A stretch of DNA of 64,000 nt from Casuarina equisetifolia (GCA_028551475.1 CM052355.1:2728001-2792000), one strand, 5' to 3'. Positions 1 to 11,691 are shown, counted from the stretch's first letter. Translations and numbers: made by a program. Notes: generated by a model from the sequence alone, not told the origin.

Positions 1-1204
1 TTATTGACTGAATTGCATTCCCACCATGAGAAATATAAGCAATCCTCCATTTGTCTTTACCTTCTTTTTCTTCTTCTTCTTCTTCTTCTTCTTCTTCTTC
101 TTCTTTTTCCTTTTTTTTTTTTTAAAAAAAAACCTGGCCTGATCTAGCTGTCCAGATAAGTACAGAAATGATGGATCGAACCATATGAGTTTGAGTCTGA
201 GAATTATTTTGGTAAATGAAATGGTGTTGACAAAAGCAACGTGCAAAAGCAAGTTAACATCCAACTGGTATAAAGCTGCAAGTACAGGTACTGATGGAAC
301 GTGATAAAAAGATATCAGTTTATTGGTACTTTCTGGATGTTACTGTAGCTAAGGTTGTCAACATAAGTAGTCTAGGCAAAGATGCCCCAAAGTTGTTTAC
401 CAGACTACTGACAGCTTTTCAACGTAAAATAGTCCCTGTTCTTTTCCATTTTGTGCGTGCTTCTTTGTATTTGACTTCCAATTGGGCTAGGTGATTCTAA
501 GAGTCTTCGTTCACATTATTTCACGAAAAGAATAAGAAAAGGTAGTGTGATACAACAGCAGCCAATACTTGCAGCAGGAATGACAAAGTTGCAAAAACGT
601 TTTGGACTAATCATATCCCCATCAATATCAGCATAAAAATATCCCCATAGGGAAAACCAGAGGCAGCGAGCTAGTGGGCATACAGCAGAATCTACAAACA
701 ATCTTTCTCTCTCAACGCATGCCTACACATAGATATTCTTTCTTTGTGGTCTAAATTGCTTGTATCCTTTACCCCTTTCTATGGGTCATCACCAAATCAA
801 ATGTCTCTTCTCTTTTCCTTCTCCTGTCAGCGATTGCCAGTCTTTGTTTTATCTTTTTGTGTTCTGTAGTCGTGATTGATGCATGTTTGGAGTGGTGCAC
901 AGGCTTGCACCCACAAAGATCGTTTCTTATTAGTGGCTGAGATCTCTGAAAATCCATTCTATCTTGGGGACTTTCAATTCTAATATTTGCTTTTCGACTT
1001 AAAAGTCTGGCCAAGTAATGTTGACCTGATTTCGTATTCTCAGAAGGGATTTAAAAAACAAAGAACAAAAGGAAAAAGCTCGCTGATGGGATGCTTTCAT
1101 CTGTTCCATTAGATGCCAAGTTCTGCACGGGACATGTCAACTCCAAGTGGCAACTGGGACCTTGGTGGGGTTGGAGGAACCAAGGACGCTTCACAGACGG
1201 CAGA
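1..1204. other. Intergenic DNA downstream of the first receptor-kinase gene
   Basis: No gene could be supported. The short open frames have no recognisable motifs. A trinucleotide TTC/CTT tract at about 70-104, followed by a T-run, creates an artificial lysine-rich frame on the minus strand. Confidence 0.6.
70..104. repeat. TTC/CTT microsatellite
   Basis: About eleven consecutive TTC units followed by pyrimidine-rich and T-rich sequence. Simple repeat with no coding support. Confidence 0.9.
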
Positions 1205-1439
1205 TATCTTGAACCAGATAGCTTTCATAAACCGAGTTTGACCACTAGCGGCTCCTTAATATATGGCTCAAAATAGTATTTGGTATCATAATTTGGCATC
1301 AAATGAAAAAGGTAGAACCAGAGCAAGTGATAATGATATTTCAATGTGAAACCTTAACAAATAACTGGGTAAGCATCGTAAGCATAGTATTTGACATCCT
1401 ATGCCTTGTGTTTATTTCAACCGCAAGTGTACTGTAATC

Positions 1440-3887
1440 TTATCTTGGTCCTGATAGCCGAACAACGGACAGGTTCAGATCGCTGTTGTAATTAAGTAGT
1501 CTTGATGATGGAGTACTCGATTCATTGCCCCATTTTACTGAACTTGACTGAGAAGTACAGATGGAGGGGTTTGGCGGCGGAGGTACTGGACAACGACCTT
1601 CAAGCATTTGAACGATTTTAGTCATTGACGGTCTCAAATGCATGTCTTCTTGTATGCACCATAGAGCAACTTTGACTGCAGTGGCAACCCTCCCATCGCT
1701 TTCATAAGTTTCGAGTTTTGAATCCAGAATTGCTGTTATTTTTCCTTCTTCCATCATCTTGAAGGCATAAGAAGGAAGATAGGTTTTACCAGGACTTTGC
1801 TTTGGATCAGAATTCTTCCTTCCTCCAATGATTTCAAGCAAGAGCATTCCGTAGCTATATACATCACTCTTCTCTGATATTGCGAGATTAAAGATCCACT
1901 CTGGTGCAAGGTACCCTCTTGTACCCCTTAGCTGTGTACATACTAGGCTCTGCTCCCGGTCCATGAGCTTAACCAAACCAAAGTCTGAAACTTTGGGAAC
2001 ATAATTATCGTCGAGGAGAACATTCTCAGGCTTTATATCACAGTGGACTATCTTCACATCACACTCCTCATGGAGGTACGCTAATGCCTTTGCTGTACCC
2101 AGAGCAATATTGAATCTTGTATCCCAATCCAAGATGGGATTGTCTTCATTAGTTTTGAAAATCCATCTATCCAAAGATCCTTTACCCATGTACTCATAGA
2201 CAAGAAGCCGATGAGGCCCCTCGGCACAGAAGCCTTTGAGCTGGACCAGATGGACATGGTTGATACTTCCAACAAGCCCAACTTCAGCTTTAAACTCTTT
2301 CATTCCTTGCCCAATGCGCTCTAATTGCTTTACAGCCGATAGAGTACCATCAGGCAGCACAGCTAGGTAGACTGAACCAAACCCCCCTTCGCCAAGCTTG
2401 ACAGAGAAGTTGTTGGTCGCTCTGTGAAGATCATTGTAACTGAAACGAACAGGCATTGCATAAAGACTGTCCAAAAGATTATCGTCTTCTAAATTATTCT
2501 TCGAAGTTTCGAGTATTTTCTTCTTTTTGCGATGGTACCAGACTGCAACAAACATAAGCCCAGAGATAACTAGAACTGTGGCAACGACAATGATCACAAC
2601 GATCAGAATATGCTTTCCATTTATGCTCTTTCCACTTGCCGGAATTTGCTGTCCATTTCCATTGCTTAAGACCTTGACATAAGAGACATAGCCGGCAGAA
2701 CCTGCTTCAGCGCTTCTAAAGCTTCCTATCTGGTCAAACATAAAGCAGTTTCCGGAACTCCTTTCAAAGAAGAGGACAACACAGGAGCAGTTTGCGAGAC
2801 AAGCCTGTTGGCAAGCATATACATCAGATTTCAGAGAGGGAGCGACAAACCCAAGTGCAAAATAATCAAGCTTATCGCCAACATATGTAAGGTCTACTGA
2901 GCTTTTGGAGCCGTTACACGTTGAGATGGTTCGAGGCTTGCAATTAAACTGAGAGTTGTGAGAAGAAGGGCATTGGCATTGGCATTGATTGCCTATGTAG
3001 CACATAGAATATGGGTCACAAGGCTCAGGAGTGCTGCAAGGACTTGGTGGTACGGTAATGCGCTCAGCCTTAACAGTTATACCAATATGAAGATTATAGA
3101 ATGAGATATAGCCATTGGAGTCCAAAACAGCAGACCATGTGGCATTTGTTTCAGAAGCTTTGGTGAAGTTGAATCGCCCCAATTCGAACTTATTTTGATC
3201 ATAGAAAATCAATGCGTTGGATGCCAAAGATGCGGAGTGAATATTGCCACTCGCGTTACTTTTGGTTTTACGGCTATCATCTGCTGTAGACCAGTAGATT
3301 TGTGGAGTCCCGTAGTCGGCGTACAAGACCAGATTTCCTGATACGATTTCAAGATGATGAACCAGGTTATTCTTGTTGGGTTCACTTTGTAACTTCATTC
3401 CTTTCAAGAAATCCTGGCCGACTAAAAGGGTGTCGGTGGGATGGCCGAAACTCTGCCATAGAACTTTTCCCATGCTACCAATCACAACCAAGTTTCCCGA
3501 ATCTTGCAATGCCATTGCCGTAGCTCCGGTCGTGTTTGTAGACCAAAGCACACCATTCTCACTTTCCAAGTAAACAGTCCCATTTTTGTCGAAGACAAAA
3601 TGATCAGAATCGGTAACCAATGACTCTGTGTCGGCAGTCCAAACTACTCGGTTACTTTCTTTGTGAAGGATTCCTAGTGAAAACAGAGTCACAGATGGGG
3701 AAGGTATGAAGCCGAAAGAGAAAACCAAGCTTTTGGATAAGAGGAATTGGCCGCGGCGCTCAACCCATTTCATCTCTGTCGCTTCGAATCCTGGGCTTAT
3801 CTGACCGATATTTTGAGAGATGGCAGAACATGCTCGTAACAAAAGAAAGAGAGAGAAACACCGGATTCTGAATTGAAGCAAGTCCAT
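1440..3887 (-). CDS. G-type lectin S-receptor-like Ser/Thr kinase, SD2-5 type (copy 1, intact)
   Basis: An 815-aa single-exon receptor kinase of the plasma membrane. In order: signal peptide (about 1-23), bulb-type lectin domain (about 45-160), EGF-like Cys-rich segment (about 284-317), PAN/apple domain (about 333-406), TM helix (about 426-451), basic stop-transfer KKKK, and kinase domain (about 495-770). The glycine loop GEGGFG, the ATP lysine K520 in AVK, HCD (615-617) with N622, DFG (635-637) and APEW are all present, so an active kinase is expected. HCD in place of HRD makes it a non-RD kinase, a class common among immune receptors. The ligand is unknown. Oddities: the lectin WTANRG motif is altered to WTADTE, and the EGF-like segment has an extra Cys-Gln pair (CQCQC) that the sister copy lacks. 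The assignment is by domain architecture; the exact ortholog cannot be named. Confidence 0.93.
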   Translation of the reverse strand: MDLLQFRIRCFSLFLLLRACSAISQNIGQISPGFEATEMKWVERRGQFLLSKSLVFSFGFIPSPSVTLFSLGILHKESNRVVWTADTESLVTDSDHFVFDKNGTVYLESENGVLWSTNTTGATAMALQDSGNLVVIGSMGKVLWQSFGHPTDTLLVGQDFLKGMKLQSEPNKNNLVHHLEIVSGNLVLYADYGTPQIYWSTADDSRKTKSNASGNIHSASLASNALIFYDQNKFELGRFNFTKASETNATWSAVLDSNGYISFYNLHIGITVKAERITVPPSPCSTPEPCDPYSMCYIGNQCQCQCPSSHNSQFNCKPRTISTCNGSKSSVDLTYVGDKLDYFALGFVAPSLKSDVYACQQACLANCSCVVLFFERSSGNCFMFDQIGSFRSAEAGSAGYVSYVKVLSNGNGQQIPASGKSINGKHILIVVIIVVATVLVISGLMFVAVWYHRKKKKILETSKNNLEDDNLLDSLYAMPVRFSYNDLHRATNNFSVKLGEGGFGSVYLAVLPDGTLSAVKQLERIGQGMKEFKAEVGLVGSINHVHLVQLKGFCAEGPHRLLVYEYMGKGSLDRWIFKTNEDNPILDWDTRFNIALGTAKALAYLHEECDVKIVHCDIKPENVLLDDNYVPKVSDFGLVKLMDREQSLVCTQLRGTRGYLAPEWIFNLAISEKSDVYSYGMLLLEIIGGRKNSDPKQSPGKTYLPSYAFKMMEEGKITAILDSKLETYESDGRVATAVKVALWCIQEDMHLRPSMTKIVQMLEGRCPVPPPPNPSICTSQSSSVKWGNESSTPSSRLLNYNSDLNLSVVRLSGPR

Positions 3888-3894
3888 ATTTGGG

Positions 3895-4308
3895 CTAATT
3901 AAGGTTTAAAAAACTGGATCCAAAACATGGAATTGGTCGGTTTTGAGGTCTTTAAGTTTTAAAAGGTGATGAAAGCGTAACTAGAAGCAGTATATATAAT
4001 GTTCAAGGAATAAGATGATTTGTCCATGACAAAAACCTACCTTTATAGATAATCTTGTTTGGTGGTGGAGTGAACAGACAAAGGAAAGAAGAAGCAGGAT
4101 GTGTGTAGTAGAGCTCTGACGCAAAACAAACACAACAAAAAAGCAGCTGAGATAAACTAGAAAGATAGATTCCAGGGTGAAAGTTGAAAAGTTCTCTAAG
4201 CTTAGTAGTGCCAAAAGGTTCAAGCAGATTAAAAGCAAACTGGCATATCAGACTGCGATTAATGGGAAGCAGAGGCCAACTCACAACACTTCCAAGGATT
4301 GGACTTAC
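3895..4308 (-). other. Predicted 5'UTR intron of receptor-kinase copy 1
   Basis: On the minus strand a GATGAT|GTAAGT donor lies at 4308 and a TTAATTAG acceptor at 3895-3896, eight bases before the ATG. The same donor context recurs upstream of the other three cluster members: GATGAG|GTCAGT at 10260, GGATGAG|GTTGGT at 14429 and ATGAG|GTTAGT at 19665. The alternative is an unspliced leader driven by the TATATATA at about 3992-3999, about 105 bp upstream of the ATG. Confidence 0.4.
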
Positions 4309-4735
4309 ATCATCTTTTGTTCTCCAGAAAAGAAGACGGTTGGTCTTGGTTTTCCTTGATTCCCAGGAAGGGAGGAGGAAGGATGACGCAGAGATTGTTC
4401 TTAATTATCTCTGCTAGTGATTCCATTTGCATTTCTTGTAACGTGCACGCATATTTGGGGTTCAAGCATTATAAATCTCAAATCTTTGTTTCTGGAAAGC
4501 ACTTCATTGTATTATTTTATTTGGTTCTTCATTTCTTCCATGACTTGCCAAGGTGTGACCATATAATATTATAACTTCCAGGCCAGCTTGGTCCCCCCTA
4601 GAAAGTGGACTTTTGGTTCCATGCAATTCTTTTTCTTCCGACAATAATACAGCATTAATCTGACAATAATGGTGTATGGGATAGTTTATTAAGATAGAAA
4701 GCCTGAGATTAATTATTCTTTTCAATACCGTGTGA

Positions 4736-6339
4736 ATATACTATGATAATGGTAGCCCACACCCATCTCTTAATTTTGCTCCCTTCCACCTTCTTTCACT
4801 TTCTTCTCCATCTCTTAAACTAAACATTTTCTAGCTTCATCATATACGTGAGAAATAATAGTTGTCATTCTCTTCTTTAAATCATTGTGGAATAAGTTGG
4901 TGCAATACCTCATTCTATGTCAATGGAAAGGTTCCAATTATGATTTGTTACTCAAGTTGGCCTGTAATTTACTTGTTATCCTAAGTTTTCTTGAATGTAT
5001 CTATATATTATTTCTTTATATAGATACATTACCGTATGAGATAGACTAGGCTTAAGCATCTATCTATAGTGACAGGGTGGTATGGTTTCCATATAGCAAT
5101 CATAATAACAAATACAAAAGACATGGCACAAACTAATTCTTATACAAAACCCTTTTTCTCTTGGCTTTTAATTGGTTTCTCACTTGCCTACTCTACAAAA
5201 TATAGTTTGAATTTTTCTATAATTTGTGGGTGATGAGGGTAACTCCTAGCACATCACTGGGGGCCAATAGAGGAGTCTTCGATGTCGCCTTTTGCTGTAG
5301 AATGCTTAGTTGCAGTATTGCAACCTTCGGCCATGGAAGGGAAATGACCCGATGAAAAGGATGAGTGGCTCGGATGTAAAAAAAATAGCAGTTGTTCTAT
5401 GCAGGGCTGACTGGAGTAAATAATCGCGGCGTTGAACTAAAATGCAAAGGCAACGGATTGAAATGACATCACCAGAGTTGCTCAACGATGACACTTACTC
5501 AGGGCCTTTTCAAGCACGCAGCTTATAGAGAACCCTCAAATTTGCACCAATCAACACAAAGTATTTCCTTTTTTTTTTTTTTGTCTTTTTTTTAATTATT
5601 GTAAAATATCAAGTATTATATATCATTGAATAAAATATAAAATTATTTAATTACAATATCATTATTTAGACAAACAAGATAATCAATTAAAAATAGAATT
5701 TTAGTGGGCTTATTATTAAACATAATAGTGTACAACCTTTGACTTCTAACTATGAGAGATTTGATTTGGTAAACATTATAACCAAAGAAAAGAAGCTTGA
5801 GAGGTTTCTAAATAAAAAGAAATAAAAACCAAAGCAATTATTGAAAAGTCACTAAATAGAAAAATAGTTAAACTATAACTAAAAAGATACAAGTGAGAGA
5901 GTGAGAGAAAAAGAACACAGGATTGATAAACAAAAATGTGCAAAAATTGAGGAAAAATTATGAAACTAAACAAGTAACAAAGAAAAACTAAGTACAAAAG
6001 ATTAACACATCAAATTTGAGAACGGTAGGAGTGATGAAATGACAAAAATTTTGAAGAGCACAAGAAGAATCATCAACTCTAAAAAATATGAACGGTATGA
6101 TTATTAAGTATTCTTAGACATTCATAAGAATGATCATGTTTGCCTTTTACATTATCAGTTTTTAGAAACAATTTATTTAGTCTAACTTAACCTTTTGTAT
6201 AAGATTTTGTTCTATTCAAATCAACTTAAAGATTGTTCCCTTGTTCTTCTTCTTTGCTTATTACCCCATTATTTTGTTATTCCTGAAATCTTGAGTTATA
6301 TATGTTGAAAAGGGGTTTTCTTTTTCCTTTCCTGACTTG
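4736..6339. other. AT-rich intergenic DNA between receptor-kinase units
   Basis: No coding region was recognised. It contains poly-T stretches at about 5568-5595 and an AT-rich dispersed repeat at about 5590-5680. The open frames are short and lack motifs. Confidence 0.55.
5590..5680. repeat. Dispersed AT-rich repeat, also present in the phytocyanin intron
   Basis: The stretch containing 'aaaattatttaatta' resembles about 41585-41670 over some 80-90 bp. Both copies follow a T-run. It may be part of an old transposable element. No termini were identified. Confidence 0.45.
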
Positions 6340-7145
6340 GTTTGAAGCTGTTGTGTTAGTCTTTGGGTAGGGATATCAGTTTCAAACAGCAACATCTTCC
6401 TTTTCCTGTGGCACCGCCATCTTCCATGAAGTAGGTTAAGAATAGCCAACCAAGTTGCAAAAAGTAGTGCCAAATTAAAAGAATGCGCTTGCTTTCTTCG
6501 CTAGGAGGACCTCGCCCATTGTATTCATCACCTGAAATTTTAACATATGAACCATAACCGGATTGCCTCGGAAGTAACCGATTCCCCTTCTGAAGATCAT
6601 AAATAGAATAAGATAGACCCATCGGGGCCTAAGAAAGCAGACCAGAAAGCATTCCATCTAGGGCCGTTGGAGAAGACAAACTTCCAAAGTACGGTTTTAT
6701 TTACATCATAGGAATTCCAGGAATTAGACTCCAGAAACGCAGAATGAACCTTGCCATTAACATTCATGTCGGTTTTGCAGCTGGCATTTGCTATGGACTA
6801 GTGAGGTTGTGGAGTCTCAATACCTGCTGGCTAAACCACCTGAACTGAACTTAAGATTGGGAGAAAGGTTATCGTGGTTGCGAAACTTGTGAGCTGCATT
6901 TCTTCCGAGTTTACCTGAAACTCTGCCATAGAATCCCTCCACTGGCACCAGCCAATACTAGATTTCCTCTCTCGCGCAGTTTCATAGTTGTTTCTCCGGT
7001 AGTGCCAGTAGACCAAACCACACTATTCTCGTTTTCCAAGCAGATGTTCAAATTTTCTCCACACACAAAGTTACGTCAACATGAAACCTTAACAAATTTT
7101 GAACCAAAGAGCCCCTATTAGCAGTCCAAACCACTTGGCAGATTT
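6340..7145 (-). pseudogene. Receptor-kinase relic (ectodomain and TM fragments only)
   Basis: This stretch aligns in blocks with the intact gene at 11692-14121 but has no usable frame. Text near 6605-6700 matches the pre-EGF ectodomain region near 13320-13420. Text near 6385-6560 matches the TM and juxtamembrane region near 12760-12930. The EGF-like and PAN coding parts (about 360 bp in the intact gene) are missing at about 6565. A second deletion lies at about 6905-6915 in the lectin part, and the whole kinase domain is absent. It ends where the tandem-duplication copy B begins (about 7150). It is a dead fragment from a copy-3-like gene, left from cluster rearrangement. Confidence 0.8.
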
Positions 7146-7420
7146 CTTGAACCAGATAACTTTTTCATAAACCGCGTTCTTACCATTAGCGTTTCCTGAA
7201 GATATGGCTGAAAATAGCATTCGGTATCCTAATTATGCATCAAAGGAAAAAGGTAGAAGGTTATAGATATGAAAAACCAGAAAAAATGCTCATGATATGT
7301 CAACATGAAACCTTAACAAATAACTGGGTAAGCATCGTTGATCAGAAAATAGACGAAAAAGATGCAAAACTTTAGCATCCTATGCCTTGTGTTTGTTTCA
7401 ACCGTAAGTGTATTACAATC

Positions 7421-9859
7421 TCATCTTGGTTCTGATAGCCGAACAGCAGACAAGTTCCGATCACTATAGTAATTAATCAGTTTTGATGATGGAGTACTCG
7501 ATTCATTGCCCCATTTTCCAGAACTTCACTTAGAAGCACAGGTGGAGGGGTTTGGAGGCTGAGGCACTGCACAACAACCTTCAAGCATTTGAACGACTTT
7601 AGTCATTGACGGTCTCAAATGCATGTCTTCTTGTATGCACCATAGAGCGACTTTGACTGCAGTAGTAACCCTTCCATCGCTTTCATAAGTTTCTAGTTTT
7701 GAATCCAGAATTGCCGTTATTTTTCCTTGTTCCATCATCTTGAAGGCATAAGAAGGAAGATAGACTTTCTCAGGACTTTGATTTGGATCAGAATTCTTCC
7801 TTCCTGCAATGATCTCAAGCAAGAGCATTCCGTAGCTATATACATCACTCTTCTCTGATATTGCGAGGTTGAAGATCCATTCTGGTGCAAGGTACCCTCT
7901 TGTACCCCTTAGCTATGTACATACTAGGCTCTGCTCCCGGTCCATTAGTTTAACCAAACCGAATTCTGAAACTTTGGGAACATACTTATCGTCGAGGAGA
8001 ACATTCTCAGGCTTTATATCACAGTAGACAATCTTCACATCACACTTCTCATGGAGATACGCCAATGCCTTCGCAGTACCCACTGCAATATAGAACCTTG
8101 TGTCCCACTCCAAGATGGGCTTGTCTTCGTTAGTTTTGAAAATCCATCTATCCAAAGATCCTTCACCCATGTACTCATAGACAAGAAGCCGATGAGGCCC
8201 CTCGGCACAGAAGCCTTTGAGTTGGACCAGATGGACATGGTTGATACTTCCAATAAGCCCAACTTCAGCTCTAAACTCTTTCATTCCTTGCCCAATGCGC
8301 TCCAATTGTTTTACAGCCGATAGAGTACCATCAGGCAGCACAGCTAGTTAGACTGAACCAAACCCTTCCTCGCCAAGCTTGATAGAGAAGGCGTGGGTCG
8401 CTTTGTGAAGATCACTGTAACTGAAACGAACAGGCATTGCATAAAGACTGTCCAAAAGATTATCGTCTTCTAAATTGTTGGGTGAAGTTTCGAGTGCTGT
8501 CTTGCTTTTGCAGTGGTGCCGGATTGAAACAAAAATAAGCCCAGTGATGACCAGAACTGTGGCAATGGCAATGATCACTATGACCAGAATATACCTTCCA
8601 TTTCTGCTTTTTCCACTTGCCAGAATTTGCTGCCCACCTCCGTCGCTTAAGACCTTGACATAAGAGACATAACCGGCAGAACCTGCTTCAGCGCTCCTAA
8701 AGCTTCCTATCTGGATAAACAGAAAGCAATTTCCGGAACTCCTTTCAAAGAAGAGAACAACAAAGGAGCAGTTTGCAAGACAAGCCTGTTGGCAAGCATG
8801 GACATCAGATTTCAGAGAGGGAGCAGCAAACCCAAGTGCAAAATAATCAAGCTTATCGCCAACATATGTAAGGTCTACTGAGCTTTCGGAGCCGTTACAG
8901 GTTGAGATGGCCCGAGGCTTGCAATTAAACTGAGAGTTGTGGGAAGAAGGGCATTGGCATTGATTGCCTATGTAGCACACAGAATATGGGTCACAAGGCT
9001 CGGGAGTGCTGCAAGAACTTGGTGGTATAGTAATAGGCTCAGCAACAGCTGCTTTAATGTGAAGATTATAGAATGACATATAGCCACTGGAACCCAGAAC
9101 AGCGGACCACGTGGCATTTGCTTCAGAAGAGTTGGTGAATTTGAATCGCCCAAATTCGAACTTATTTTGATCATAGAAAATCAATGCGTTGGATGCCAAA
9201 GATACTAAGTGAATATTGCCACTCGCATTAGTTTTGGTTTTTCGGCTGTCATCTGCCGCGGACCAGTAGATTTGTGGAGTCCCGTAGTCGGCGTACAAGA
9301 CAAGATTGCCTGATATGATTTCAAGACACTGAACCAGGTTATTCCTGGTGGGATCGCTTCGTAACTTCATTCCTTCCAAGAATTCCTGGCCGACTAAAAG
9401 GGTGTCGGTGGGATGGCTGAAACTCTGCCATAGAACTTCTCCCATGCCATCAATCAAAACCAAGTTTCCCGAATCTGGCAATGCCATTGCTGTGGCTCCG
9501 GTCGTGTTTGTAGACCAAAGCACACCTTTCTGACTTTCCAAGTAAACAGTCCCATTGTTGTCGAAGACAAAACGATCAAAACTGGTAATCATTGAACCTC
9601 TGTCGGCCTTCCGAACTATTCTGTTAGTTTTCATGTGAACGATTGATAGTGAAAACAGACCGACATAAGGGGTAGATGAGAAGCAGAGAGAAAAAACCAA
9701 GTTACTGGATAAGAGGAATTGCCCGTTGTACTCAATATAATCCATCTCTGAGGCTTCGAATCCTGGACTTATCTGACCTATAGTTTGAGGGATCGCCGAA
9801 CAGGCTTGTAACAAAAGAAAGAGAGAAAAAAACCAGGTTTCAAATTGAAATAAGTCCAT
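7421..9859 (-). pseudogene. G-type lectin S-receptor-like kinase SD2-5 type (copy 2, three in-frame stops)
   Basis: Full-length relative of the gene at 1440-3887 with the reading frame kept over 812 codons but three nonsense changes. Codon 504 is TAA at 8348-8350 (Tyr in copy 1, in the glycine loop GFGSVY). Codon 649 is TAG at 7913-7915 (Gln in copy 1). Codon 778 is TGA at 7526-7528 (Ser in copy 1). Kinase-critical residues have also drifted: the glycine loop is GEEGFG, HCD has become YCD, and DFG has become EFG. No frameshift was found. The first 503 codons (signal peptide, lectin, EGF-like, PAN, TM at about 422-448 and a short cytosolic tail) remain open, so a kinase-less membrane protein is conceivable. 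Most likely it is a young pseudogene. Confidence 0.9.
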
Positions 9860-9866
9860 AGTTTGG

Positions 9867-10260
9867 CTAATTAAGTTTTAAAAAACCAGCTCAAAACAAG
9901 GATCTAGTGAGTTTGAGGTGTCTAAGTTGATACAGATTCAAAAAGGGATGAAGATATAACTGGTAGCAGTATATATAATGTTTAAGAAATAAGATGAATT
10001 ATCCATGAAAAAACCCCACGTTTATAGAAATATCTTGTTGGAGTGAACACAAAAATGAGAGGAGATACAGGATGTTTGTAGCAGATACCTGTAGCAAAAC
10101 AAACACAGAAAGAAAGAAGTAGGGATAAACTAGGAAGGAAGAGATTCTATTGTGACGGTTGATGAGTTTTCCAGGATTAGCAGTGACACAAGATGCAGGC
10201 AGATTTAACCATACTGGCATATCGCACGGCCATTAATGGAAAGCAGAGGATTTGACTGAC
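9867..10260 (-). other. Predicted 5'UTR intron of receptor-kinase copy 2
   Basis: Minus-strand donor GATGAG|GTCAGT at 10260 and acceptor TTAATTAG at 9867-9868 just before the ATG. It is positionally equivalent to the copy 1 intron. Inferred from paralog comparison only. Confidence 0.38.
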
Positions 10261-10690
10261 CTCATCTTTTGTTCACCAGAAAAGAAGATGGGTGGATCTT
10301 GGCCTTTCCTTGATTCCCCGAAGGAAGGAGGAAGGAGGAATCCGAGAATTTTCTTAACTTTCTCTGCTAATGATTCGAACTGCATTTCCTCTAACGTGCG
10401 CTCATATTGGCAGTCAAAGGTTCATGAAGCTAAAACCTTTGTTTCTAAAGAGCACTTCATTGTCCTATTTTATTTGGTTCTTCATTTCTTGCATGACTTA
10501 CCGAGGTGCAACCGCAAAATAATATATAACTTCCCGGCCAGGTTGGTTCCCAGTAGAAAGTGGACACTTCGTTCCTTGTAGTTCGTTGTCTTCTGATGTA
10601 TATGAACATTATCTTACAATATTGGTGTATAGTATAGTTTAATGTGATAGAAACAATGAGATTAATTATTCTTTTCAATAACGTGTGCAT

Positions 10691-11691
10691 ACTTCCTGAT
10701 ACTGCTAGCCACAAAACGCAAGTCCTGGCCTTGACTTCCAGGCTATCATTGCAGAGAAGCTCAAAACAGCTAACAATGAACATGTGCGCTGAAGTAGAAT
10801 ATGATACAAGGGATGATCAGCAAAACTGAAAGAAAATCTTTAGGAAGATTTCACAATTATAGAGGATTATTTTAAGACCACCATGGGATTGGAAGGAAGG
10901 GTTGGAAAAGCATTTCATCGGTTAATTGAGTAGCTCATCTTTTGACAGAAATCTACTTACGCATAGGCGAGTAAGTAGATTAGGATCTAATGAAGAAAAT
11001 GATCCATACTTTGTTAACATATATACCTTCCTGAATGGTACTAATTTTTTGGAGTTTCTTAACTGCGAAGGACATGAATCACAAGGAAAACCAGGTTTTT
11101 TTTACCTTAATCCAGGTTAATTTCCATTGTTTCTTTTCCAAGTTAAATATTCCATTGTTGCGGATTTTACTAACATACACTGTTAACAAAGAATGGACGT
11201 AAGTGTTGGGAATCTCTGCCCTTGAATGAGTCCCCAAGCTCAGAGTAGCCTGGTCGACAGTTGACCTTATACTCCCGGCATTCACAGAAAACTTGCATCA
11301 ATATGCACGAACTCCAATAATATTTTATGTGTTCGATCCGAAGAAAAGGCATACTCATACAGGTCAAATCCACTAAACAACAAAAATCCACAGTATGGTT
11401 ACAGAAGCTTCTAGGAATACTTCTATCCGAATTCAAGTAAGGAATCAAAATAAGCATCATCGTACAGGTGACAAAATATGGCTGTCATTCTCTTCTTTAA
11501 CGGAAGTAGAACAAATGGGTGCAGTAACATAGTACAAAAGCTTTACAGAGTCGTCGAGAAAACTAAGGTAACGAAAATTTTGCGTTCCAAAACAGATCAA
11601 TCACCAATGTGTGTGAAAGTCAGTGAAAAACTCTAAGAGACTTCCTGCTTCAAAATGATAAAAATGACTTCTATGACAAGATTTGCTTCAA
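10691..11691. other. Intergenic DNA between copies 2 and 3
   Basis: No gene, element boundary or repeat was recognised. It holds the 3' flank of the gene at 11692-14121. Confidence 0.5.

Larger units (their letters stand above)
1205..4735. repeat. Tandem segmental duplication, copy A (about 3.5 kb)
   Basis: This block holds the intact receptor-kinase gene at 1440-3887 with its flanks. It matches 7150-10690 in the same orientation, including about 230 bp beyond the stop codon and about 850 bp upstream of the start. Examples of matching upstream text are the 'gcagtatatataatg' segment and the 'ttatttggttcttcatttctt' segment. The offset between copies is about 5.95 kb throughout, so this is one duplication event and not only gene-level similarity. 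Confidence 0.85.
7150..10690. repeat. Tandem segmental duplication, copy B
   Basis: Partner of 1205-4735, carrying the broken receptor-kinase gene with 5' and 3' flanks collinear to copy A. The left edge abuts the unrelated receptor-kinase relic. The right edge fades at about 10690. Confidence 0.85.

Noticed and set aside
1-264. Minus-strand frame with a long lysine run
   Set aside because: Produced by the TTC/CTT microsatellite; no motif or homology.
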